64,000 nucleotides of DNA from Microbulbifer sp. GL-2 (GTDB taxonomy: Bacteria > Pseudomonadota > Gammaproteobacteria > Pseudomonadales > Cellvibrionaceae): positions 3,778,001-3,842,000 of the forward strand of contig NZ_AP019807.1 of NCBI RefSeq assembly GCF_007183175.1, in the 5' to 3' direction. This document shows, piece by piece, positions 1-6,863 of the stretch. Positions within the stretch are counted from its first letter, which is position 1; the number at the start of each line of letters is the position of its first letter. A model generated the notes under the pieces. The model saw only the letters and a program-made list of their open reading frames with translations, was not told where the DNA came from and did no database searches. The position numbers and the translations under genes were made by a program.

Positions 1-2
1 TT

Positions 3-1043
3 TCTAGTACTGGGGTAGGTAAGTCAAACTGGGGTCAGTACGATTCATCAATTGTTATTGATGGGCTCAGTGGGGCATTTTCGCTTAAAGAGCCAGTTAC
101 TCAAGCTTTGCTGGATATATTCAAAAGCTCAGGGATTAGTGCTTTGAATATGACAGTCCCTTACCCAGGTGATGACTACGTCGAAACGCTAAAGAAGGTT
201 AGGAAAACCCAAGCGATTATTGAGCAGAACTCAGGCCACATGAGTCTGATTCAATCCGCATCAGATATCCTCGAGGCTAAGCGGGAAAATAAGCTTGGCA
301 TCATTATGGGATTTCAGTCGACGGAAATGCTCGATGAGTCACTTTCCGGCATTGCCGAGTTTGCAAAGATGGGCGTGAGGATAATGCAGGTTTCCTACAA
401 TGGACCTTCAATTCTTGGCAGCGGGGGGCTCGTTAAGAAAGATGCTGGGATTACTTCACTTGGCAAGCAAGCGATCGAGATGATGGAGGCAGAGAAGGTG
501 CTGGTCGACCTTTCACACTCAGGAAAGAGGACTGTTGCAAGTGCTATTGAATATGCAAAAAGGCCAATTGTAATCTCTCACACCGGTTGCAACGCAATTT
601 ACGAGCACCCTCGTAATAATGACGATACAGAGTTAAAGGCTGCTGCAGATACTGGCGGTTTGGTTGGCCTTTATTTAATGCCATTTTTAGAAGGTGGCGA
701 GCATGAAATAAAAGCTGATATGGTAATTAAGCATGTTCTTCACGCCTATAATGTGTGTGGTGAAGATCATGTTGCCATAGGGAGTGACCAGGGCGTGGTG
801 CCGGTTAACGATGGTCCTGAATATCGAGAAAATATCCGCAAGGAAGTTGAGCGTCGTATCGCTGCAGGAATTTCTGCGCCTGGTGAAACACCGCATCGCC
901 CACCATTTATTCCCGAACTAAACTCCGAGAGGCGAATGGAGCTTATTGCTTACAGGCTAAGTCAAAAAGGGCTCTCTGATCGAGTAATAGAAAAGATAAT
1001 CGGCAAAAACTGGTTGCGTGTTTTTGCTGCAGTTTGGAATTAG
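3..1043 (+). CDS. M19 membrane dipeptidase-like protein, 5' truncated
   Basis: The reading frame is open from the left edge, so the start lies outside the window; 346 residues are visible. The M19 fold signature is clear in the second half: VDLSHSG, then PIVISHTGCNAIYEHPRN, then AIGSDQG, matching the family's two histidine ligands and the late Asp region. M19 enzymes are binuclear zinc dipeptidases that usually act outside the cytoplasm. The N-terminal metal motif DGHxD reads DGLSG here, and the bridging-Glu region reads MGFQST, so two canonical ligand positions seem substituted. This resembles a divergent M19 branch and makes ordinary dipeptidase activity uncertain. The gene is relatively A+T-rich and is followed closely by a secreted hypothetical protein. 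Confidence 0.8.
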   Translation, partial: SSTGVGKSNWGQYDSSIVIDGLSGAFSLKEPVTQALLDIFKSSGISALNMTVPYPGDDYVETLKKVRKTQAIIEQNSGHMSLIQSASDILEAKRENKLGIIMGFQSTEMLDESLSGIAEFAKMGVRIMQVSYNGPSILGSGGLVKKDAGITSLGKQAIEMMEAEKVLVDLSHSGKRTVASAIEYAKRPIVISHTGCNAIYEHPRNNDDTELKAAADTGGLVGLYLMPFLEGGEHEIKADMVIKHVLHAYNVCGEDHVAIGSDQGVVPVNDGPEYRENIRKEVERRIAAGISAPGETPHRPPFIPELNSERRMELIAYRLSQKGLSDRVIEKIIGKNWLRVFAAVWN

Positions 1044-1059
1044 AAATGGATTTTTTCAT

Positions 1060-1644
1060 ATGATTAAACTTCTTAAGTTGGATCGCTTTTTTGTTCGCTT
1101 GCTTGTAAGCGCAGCGGTCATGTTTTCACCTGTCCTCTTTGCAGAAGAGCTTAGTACCTATTCCGAGTTTCCAAAAAATTCAAAGACTGAGGTGATTCCT
1201 TTCCCAATCGAATTTGCCCCAGATATCACTTTAAACGGCATCGAAGAGCTTGTATTTCTTCAGGGTATGTACAAGCCGGATAGTGAAGCTTTTTTTAGTT
1301 ATGCCTTTTCATGGACCCATAAGCCTGAGAAGGCTCAAGTCTTTAAGAAATCGGAAATTAAAAAATTTATCGCCGCCTATTATAGTGGATTGTACAAAGC
1401 TGTCAGTAATGGTAAGGAGCGTGAGTCTACAGTCATAATTGAGCAGGCTGGTGAAAAATACAGAGGCCAAATAAGCTGGATTGAGCCATTTGTGACCAAA
1501 GAGGATCAAACTCTCTACTTTGAAGGAAGTGAAGTTTACTGTGAGAAAACTAATGAGCTTCGTTGGTACTTTCTTGTCTCCCCGCAAGATTCCTCCCATC
1601 CAGTTTGGACGGAGCTGCAGTCGATCACGCCTTCTAGCTGTTAG
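1060..1644 (+). CDS. Secreted hypothetical protein
   Basis: About 194 residues from the ATG at 1060. This start is preferred over a TTG at 1018 because it begins directly at a signal peptide: basic MIKLLKLDRFFVR, a hydrophobic core, then cleavage after a LFA motif. The mature part is mixed alpha/beta with several aromatic residues and ends with a Cys a few residues from the stop. I do not recognise a family. It starts 16 bp after the stop of the M19-like gene, so the two are probably co-transcribed, and it shares that gene's A+T-rich character. It is probably periplasmic or outer-membrane associated. Confidence 0.6.
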   Translation: MIKLLKLDRFFVRLLVSAAVMFSPVLFAEELSTYSEFPKNSKTEVIPFPIEFAPDITLNGIEELVFLQGMYKPDSEAFFSYAFSWTHKPEKAQVFKKSEIKKFIAAYYSGLYKAVSNGKERESTVIIEQAGEKYRGQISWIEPFVTKEDQTLYFEGSEVYCEKTNELRWYFLVSPQDSSHPVWTELQSITPSSC

Positions 1645-1976
1645 TAAAACTGTCAAATTAATAGCCACTTACTGTTAAAGTGATTCCAGCTAGGTTCATG
1701 GGGCTCAAACTGAGGTGGAGGTTTATTCTATAGCTTACACAGGGTAGTGATGGTGTCATTGCTAACAAAATCAATGTCATTATCACTACCGTGTACATTT
1801 GCCATTGCTCTGTCTGTCGAATCTAAACCAGTGATTATTGTGTTGCTGGAGTAATTGTTTCAAGAGGAAATTTTAGTCGAACGAAAGTCCGAATAGGTAT
1901 AGTTAACTGGGAAAGGTGGGTAGTGCTCGCTATGAAGTACTTCGACTTGAGAATACCTTTGAAAATTCTACCTTAA
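1645..1976. other. Intergenic region with one stem-loop
   Basis: I see no gene in these 332 bases. They lie between the 3' ends of two convergent genes and contain the inverted repeat described at 1743-1790. Confidence 0.6.
1743..1790. repeat. Imperfect inverted repeat between convergent genes
   Basis: Arms of 19 bp (1743-1761 and 1772-1790) begin and end with GGTAGTGAT / ATCACTACC and match at 16 of 19 positions around a 10-base loop. It lies between convergent genes, where a bidirectional terminator would be expected, but no clear T-run follows. Confidence 0.45.
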
Positions 1977-2390
1977 TTACTTTTTAAATTCCTTGCCCAG
2001 CACATCCAATGTGATTTCCCCAAAACGTTCAAGCATCAGTCCTTCAGCTTCATTCATGACATCCTTTAGGGCAGCATTTACTGAATGCTCAATGGGGCAA
2101 TTAGTATGTTCGTCAGTTAACCCTATGGTGAAAACGGATGTTTCACCCAGCGCTTTATGAATATCCAGTAGCGTAATGTTATTTAGGGGTTTGGCCAGAG
2201 ACCAGCCTCCATTATGTCCCTTTGTTGACCGTACAAAACCCTGATTGCGCAATAGGGCCATGGTGCGCCTGACAACCACGGGATTGGTGAAAAGCATTTC
2301 CGCCATTTTATCTGAGGTGACTGGCTGATCAGTCATTTCAAGGTGGACGAGTACATGCAGTACACGGGAGAGCCGGCTGTCCTTTCGCAT
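1977..2390 (-). CDS. Rrf2 family transcriptional regulator
   Basis: 137 residues, the usual Rrf2 length. The N-terminal winged helix is recognisable (residues about 5-65, with VVVRRTMALLRNQGFV followed by the wing STKGHNGGWSLAKP). The wing matches the Rrf2 GxxGGxxLA pattern. There is only one Cys (in TNCPIEHS), so the three-Cys [2Fe-2S] site of IscR/NsrR is absent; it belongs with the YwnA-like, cluster-free members. It is divergent from a thioredoxin-reductase-like flavoprotein and probably represses that gene through the palindrome at 2469-2487. This pairing is common for this regulator type. The inducing signal is not evident. Confidence 0.85.
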   Translation of the reverse strand: MRKDSRLSRVLHVLVHLEMTDQPVTSDKMAEMLFTNPVVVRRTMALLRNQGFVRSTKGHNGGWSLAKPLNNITLLDIHKALGETSVFTIGLTDEHTNCPIEHSVNAALKDVMNEAEGLMLERFGEITLDVLGKEFKK

Positions 2391-2468
2391 AATTCACCTG
2401 ATTAATTGTGTCCGCAGTATATCATGAAACATTTGATGTTACGTTTGTTGCGACATCGCCAGTTTTAG

Positions 2469-2487
2469 TGTAACAATTAAAGTTACA
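2469..2487. promoter_or_regulatory. Candidate Rrf2 operator in divergent promoter
   Basis: TGTAAC-N7-GTTACA is a perfect 6+6 inverted repeat ending 20 bp before the flavoprotein ATG at 2507. A second, weaker dyad (GATGT...ACATC, about 2433-2456) lies next to it. The position between regulator and target suggests autorepression and target control. Confidence 0.5.
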
Positions 2488-2506
2488 TGAAATGAGGGAG
2501 ATAATT

Positions 2507-3406
2507 ATGGATACCGATGTTCTGGTTATTGGTGGCAGTTTTGCAGGCTTGTCAGCAGCAATGCAGCTTGCTCGTGGGCGGCGCCGGGTGGTGGTGCTGG
2601 ATACCAATGCTCCGAGGAACCGCTTTGCTGTAGCGTCTCATGGAGTGTTTGGGTTGGATGGGAAAAGCCCGGCTGAGATTCGGGTTACCGCGCTGTCCCA
2701 GCTTGAATCCTATCCAAATTTTAAGCTGGTAGAGGATGCTGCTGTAGCTATTGAGAAAGTACCTGGTGGATTTGAGGTAACGGCGCAGATTGGTACTGTT
2801 TACCGTGCCATGAAACTGATTCTTGCGAGTGGTATTACAGACAAATTGCCAGATCTTCCAGGGTTGAGAGAATTATGGGGAAAAAGTGTTATTCATTGCC
2901 CCTATTGCCATGGTTATGAGCTGAGCGACCGGCCCCTGGGGGTCTTGGCCACCAGTGAGTTATCTTTTCATCAAGCGGCGATGATCCCGGATTGGGGTGC
3001 TACAACCCTTTTTACGCAAGGCAAATTTAGTCCTCAGGGAGAGGTTCTCGGCCACTTGATTAATCGGGGTGTGGTGCTTGAGGAGACACCGGTTATCAGT
3101 TTGGCGGGAATAGGTGGGCAACTGCAGGCTGTCTTGCTTGCCGATGGGAGAGAAGTGGCTCTCGAGGGGCTGTATGTTTCTCCTAAGGTCACTTTGACCT
3201 CACCTTTAATTAAAATGCTGGATCTTGAGTTGGAGGGCACGCCTGTTGGCAGCATCGTTAAAGTTGATGATTACAAGGAGAGTTCAGTTAAAGGGGTTTT
3301 TGTAGCGGGTGACTTATCCAATCCGCTGCAGAGCGGCACCTTCGCAATCGCCTCTGGCACTATGGCTGGCGTAGCAGCCCATCGTTCACTCATTTTCAAT
3401 AGCTGA
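2507..3406 (+). CDS. Thioredoxin reductase-like NAD(P)/FAD-dependent oxidoreductase
   Basis: 299 residues from the ATG at 2507, chosen over an in-frame ATG at 2492 because GAGGGAG lies just upstream and the protein then begins MDTDVLVIGGSFAG, the FAD Rossmann motif. The redox motif CPYCHGYEL gives a CxxC with GYE, typical of the TrxB-like flavoprotein subgroup. A C-terminal FAD-binding segment reads GVFVAGDLS. These proteins pass electrons from NAD(P)H to a disulfide or small-molecule acceptor in the cytoplasm. It is not the housekeeping trxB by context. It is divergent from an Rrf2 regulator, so a stress-induced reductase is likely. Confidence 0.85.
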   Translation: MDTDVLVIGGSFAGLSAAMQLARGRRRVVVLDTNAPRNRFAVASHGVFGLDGKSPAEIRVTALSQLESYPNFKLVEDAAVAIEKVPGGFEVTAQIGTVYRAMKLILASGITDKLPDLPGLRELWGKSVIHCPYCHGYELSDRPLGVLATSELSFHQAAMIPDWGATTLFTQGKFSPQGEVLGHLINRGVVLEETPVISLAGIGGQLQAVLLADGREVALEGLYVSPKVTLTSPLIKMLDLELEGTPVGSIVKVDDYKESSVKGVFVAGDLSNPLQSGTFAIASGTMAGVAAHRSLIFNS

Positions 3407-3419
3407 TTAGAAGTGCTAT

Positions 3420-3445
3420 GGCTGGGGCATAGGGTTGCCCCAGCC
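3420..3445. terminator. Hairpin between convergent genes
   Basis: A perfect 9-bp G+C-rich stem (GGCTGGGGC / GCCCCAGCC) with an 8-base loop sits between the flavoprotein stop and the sdaA stop. The flanks are A/T-rich but there is no long T-run. It probably serves as a terminator in one or both directions. Confidence 0.65.
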
Positions 3446-3453
3446 GCTTAAAA

Positions 3454-4839
3454 TCAGCAGTTGACCGCGTTAACCGCCAGTCCGCCCAGAGAGGTCTCTT
3501 TGTACTTACTCTGCATGTCGATACCGGTTTGGCGCATGGTTTCGATCACACTGTCGAGCGGTACTATGTGAGCGCCATCACCGCGCAGGGCCAAGCGTGC
3601 GCCGTTGATGGCTTTTACCGCACCCATGGTATTGCGCTCAATACAGGGTACCTGCACAAGCCCACCAATAGGATCACAGGTAAGACCAAGGTTGTGCTCC
3701 ATACCGATCTCGGCGGCGTTTTCGATCTGTTGGTTACTGCCGCCCTCTACTGCGGCCAGGCCCGCGGAGGCCATGGAACAGGCAACGCCAATTTCTCCCT
3801 GGCAGCCAACTTCGGCAGCAGAAATAGAGGCGTTTTTCTTGAATAGCATGCCTATGGCTCCGGCGGTGAGCATGAATTTTACCACTTGGTCTTTCAGCTC
3901 TCCGTGAATTTCCGGATCGTGTACGAATTCCACGTAGTAGGCTATCACCGCTGGAATGACACCGGCGGCGCCATTGGTGGGGGCGGTGACGATGCGCCCG
4001 CGGGCGGCATTCTCTTCGTTAACAGCCAGGGCGAAGAGGCTGACCCAGTCGAGGATGGCGAGGCCGTGATTGCGTTCTTCGGGACTTTGCTTGCTTAACT
4101 CACGGTAGAGCTCGGCTGCGCGCCGACGCACACTCAGACCGCCTGGCAGGATCCCGTTCTGATGGCAACCTCGCTCGATGGAGGCGTCCATCACTTTCCA
4201 AATATTCCAAAGACGGTCTTTTACTTCCTGCTCACTGCGAAAGGCTTTTTCATTTTCCATGGCCAGCTCGGCAATGGTCCAACCGTGGCGGTCACAGACC
4301 TTCATCAACTGTTCTGCATTGTTGAAGTCGTAGGGGAGCAGGGTGGCAATCTCTTCTTTGTGGGCAAAGTCTTCCTCAGAGAGTACGAAGCCACCTCCGA
4401 TGGAGAAATAGCTGCGCTCAAATAACAGCTCATCGCCTGAGTATGCCTGGCAGGTCATGCCATTGGAGTGTTGCGGCAGGAATTCTTCCATATGGAAGAC
4501 CAGGTCACGATCGCGAACGAATTCAATTTTGTGGTCATTGTTCAGCAGTAGCTCGCGCTCTTTTTTGATCGCTGCCATTTTGCTGTCAATGCTGTCCACA
4601 TCAATGGTGTCGGGAGAGTGACCCAGCAGCCCCATGAGTACCGCCATGTCAGTTCCGTGGCCGACGCCCGTTAGGGCAAGGGAGCCGTAAAGGTGGACTT
4701 GTACGCGGTCTGCCTGTTGCAGCTGTGCGCGGGCACCAAGATCCTGTACAAACTGGCGCGCGGCGACCATGGGGCCCACAGTGTGTGAACTGGATGGACC
4801 GACGCCGATTTTGAAGAGTTCGAAAACACTAATACTCAT
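3454..4839 (-). CDS. sdaA: L-serine ammonia-lyase, iron-sulfur dependent
   Basis: 461 residues, the full one-chain length. It deaminates L-serine to pyruvate and ammonia in the cytoplasm using a [4Fe-4S] cluster. The N-terminal beta domain begins with FKIGVGPSSSHTVGPM, the family signature. The catalytic alpha domain carries the cluster cysteines in GCQGEIG (C346), TCDPIGG (C388) and VQVPC (C399), and the protein ends in Cys, as many members do; in characterised enzymes this terminal Cys occupies the active site. It could equally be called sdaB; context does not decide. It is transcribed alone, convergent with the flavoprotein gene. Confidence 0.96.
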   Translation of the reverse strand: MSISVFELFKIGVGPSSSHTVGPMVAARQFVQDLGARAQLQQADRVQVHLYGSLALTGVGHGTDMAVLMGLLGHSPDTIDVDSIDSKMAAIKKERELLLNNDHKIEFVRDRDLVFHMEEFLPQHSNGMTCQAYSGDELLFERSYFSIGGGFVLSEEDFAHKEEIATLLPYDFNNAEQLMKVCDRHGWTIAELAMENEKAFRSEQEVKDRLWNIWKVMDASIERGCHQNGILPGGLSVRRRAAELYRELSKQSPEERNHGLAILDWVSLFALAVNEENAARGRIVTAPTNGAAGVIPAVIAYYVEFVHDPEIHGELKDQVVKFMLTAGAIGMLFKKNASISAAEVGCQGEIGVACSMASAGLAAVEGGSNQQIENAAEIGMEHNLGLTCDPIGGLVQVPCIERNTMGAVKAINGARLALRGDGAHIVPLDSVIETMRQTGIDMQSKYKETSLGGLAVNAVNC

Positions 4840-5026
4840 AAATTTTCTCTGCGCCGGGCCGCGCTCTGTCGCGGCCCTCCCTTAAGGATATAGTTGCACC
4901 ATTTAGGGGCGCACTTTGCCTCACGAGGCGCAACAATCAAGATGGCTGTTGCCATTCCGTACAAAATTCTATTTGCAGAGGGTTTTGCGGAATTTATGAG
5001 TTCCCAGGCTCACAGAGTAAGAGATG

Positions 5027-6004
5027 CTACGGCGCTTCCGCGACCAGAACCGCACGTTTGGGCGCGGGGTGACCTTCAATCGTTTTATCGGGTGACTGCG
5101 GATCGAGAAAATCTTCCAGGGACTCGAATTGCATCCAGCCGGTGCGCCGTTGCTCTTCCAAACTGGTCGTGTTTAAGTCTACAGTCCTGGGGTTGCGGAA
5201 ACCGCACTTGCGCAGCCAGCTCTCCAGAGTGGCGCAGCTGGGGAAAAACCATACGTTCCGCATCTTCGCATAGCGGTCTTCTGGTACCAGGCAATCCCCC
5301 AGTCCACCGTCAATTACCAGGGTCTCCAGTACTAACTGGCCGCCGGGACGCAGGGTTTCGCGCAGTTCGCGCAAATGGTCCATCGGAGAGCGGCGATGAT
5401 AGAGCACACCCATGGAGAAAGTGGTATCGAAGGCACGCAAATTGGAGGGCAGGGCTTCAATACCGAGGGGTAATAGATCTACAGGTTTTTCTTTGCCGAG
5501 GTATTTTTTCAGGGCATAGAATTGCGCGACAAATTTTGCCGATGGATCTATGCCGATCACGCGCCGGGCACCGGCACCGTAAGAGCGCCAGCAGTGGTAG
5601 CCGTTGCCGCAGCCTACATCCAGTATCAATTTATTTTCGAGTGGGGCCAGGTGAGGCAATACACGATCCCATTTCCAGTCGGAGCGCCACTCGGTATCGA
5701 TAGGCAGGCCGAAAACTTCCCATGGGCCTTTACGCCAGGGATGCAGCTTTCTCAGTTCCTGCTCCAATAATTGCAATTGTTGGGCGCTCGCATCTCCGGG
5801 GCTGCCGATCCGCACACTTTGCGCAAGCTCAATGTCCGAGGGCTTGATATCAGGCAAGGCCTCCATCGCTGCACGCCAGTCAGGCAGGTCGCCCCATCGG
5901 TGCGTGCTCAGGTTTTCCGCTATTTGTTGTGGCAGCTGTGCAAGCCATGAGCGCAGCTCGGGAATGTGTTGCAGGCCTTGGTAGAGTTGGGTGTAGTCGA
6001 TCAC
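5027..6004 (-). CDS. cmoB: tRNA U34 carboxymethyltransferase CmoB
   Basis: CmoB transfers the carboxymethyl group of carboxy-SAM to 5-hydroxyuridine-34 of tRNA, giving cmo5U. I place the start at the GTG at 6004, giving 325 residues, close to the E. coli length. The frame extends upstream to an ATG at 6097, but that extension overlaps cmoA and has no family resemblance, whereas VIDYTQLYQ matches the usual N-terminus. Landmarks are LHPWRKGPWEVFG (about 87-99) and the SAM loop LDVGCGNGYH (about 128-137). The GTG lies 7 bp downstream of the cmoA stop, so cmoA-cmoB form a coupled operon. Confidence 0.95.
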   Translation of the reverse strand: MIDYTQLYQGLQHIPELRSWLAQLPQQIAENLSTHRWGDLPDWRAAMEALPDIKPSDIELAQSVRIGSPGDASAQQLQLLEQELRKLHPWRKGPWEVFGLPIDTEWRSDWKWDRVLPHLAPLENKLILDVGCGNGYHCWRSYGAGARRVIGIDPSAKFVAQFYALKKYLGKEKPVDLLPLGIEALPSNLRAFDTTFSMGVLYHRRSPMDHLRELRETLRPGGQLVLETLVIDGGLGDCLVPEDRYAKMRNVWFFPSCATLESWLRKCGFRNPRTVDLNTTSLEEQRRTGWMQFESLEDFLDPQSPDKTIEGHPAPKRAVLVAEAP

Positions 6005-6011
6005 GGGGTAC

Positions 6012-6755
6012 TTACTTCTCGGAGTTGCCTTTAATGGCAATAAGTGAGGCAAAATTGAAGCACTGGAACCAGACATCGACGCTGGTAAAACCGACATTTT
6101 TAAGTCGCCTGCGGTGGGTGTCCAGTGTTTCGGGAATCAGCACATTTTCCAGGGCTGAGCGTTTTTGGGCGATTTCCAGCACGCTGTAGCCGTTTGCAGC
6201 TTTAAAAGAATGATGCAGTTCAATCATCAGTTCATTGTGTGCCTTATCGGCAAAATCCACTTTTTCAGAAATAATCAGTATGCCGCCGGGGCGTAGGCCA
6301 CTGTGAATTTTTTCCAGGATTTCATCGCGCTCTTCCACCGGAATAAATTGCAGGGTGAAATTAAGCACGACTACCGAGGCGTTATTGATTTCGACGTTTT
6401 GCAGGTTGTCACAAATAAGTTGTACCGGAACTTCGCCACTATCGGCCTCAAGTACAGTGCGAGCCTGGTCGACCATGGCTTTTGAGTTGTCCACGGCGAT
6501 TATTTCGCAATTTGCAGCGGGAATTCGATGGCGCATGGCCAGGGTTGCGGCGCATAGTGAACTGCCGAGATCATAGCAACGGCTGCCAGCCTGGGCATAA
6601 CGCTCTGCCAGTGTGCCGATCATCGCCACAATAGTGGTGTAGCCCGGTACTGAGCGTTTGATCATGTCCGGGAAAACTTGCACTACCTGGCGATCGAATT
6701 CAAAGCCGGCGACCTGGCCCAGTGGATTTGCGTAGATGCTGTCTTGTTTACTCAT
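6012..6755 (-). CDS. cmoA: Carboxy-S-adenosyl-L-methionine synthase CmoA
   Basis: 247 residues. CmoA converts SAM and prephenate to carboxy-SAM, the cofactor used by CmoB. The N-terminus (FDRQVVQVFPDMIKRSVPGY) and the SAM-binding region (CYDLGSSLCAATLAMRH) are characteristic. Further matches are NFTLQFIP and LRPGGILIISEK. It lies directly upstream of cmoB. The linked cmoM gene at 10992 completes the modification. Confidence 0.96.
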   Translation of the reverse strand: MSKQDSIYANPLGQVAGFEFDRQVVQVFPDMIKRSVPGYTTIVAMIGTLAERYAQAGSRCYDLGSSLCAATLAMRHRIPAANCEIIAVDNSKAMVDQARTVLEADSGEVPVQLICDNLQNVEINNASVVVLNFTLQFIPVEERDEILEKIHSGLRPGGILIISEKVDFADKAHNELMIELHHSFKAANGYSVLEIAQKRSALENVLIPETLDTHRRRLKNVGFTSVDVWFQCFNFASLIAIKGNSEK

Positions 6756-6863
6756 TGGGATTCGCTAGAGGGTAACTGCGATTAATTGGCAGGCTGGCTT
6801 TTGGCCGACTGCGGGATCAATCCCCGGTGAAAAATATCACCGGGGCTGGAGTACAGGTCTCTG

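Noticed and set aside
4894..5703. A 269-residue plus-strand frame
   Set aside because: It lies opposite cmoB, whose conserved motifs are on the minus strand; the translation is Arg/Ser-rich without domains.
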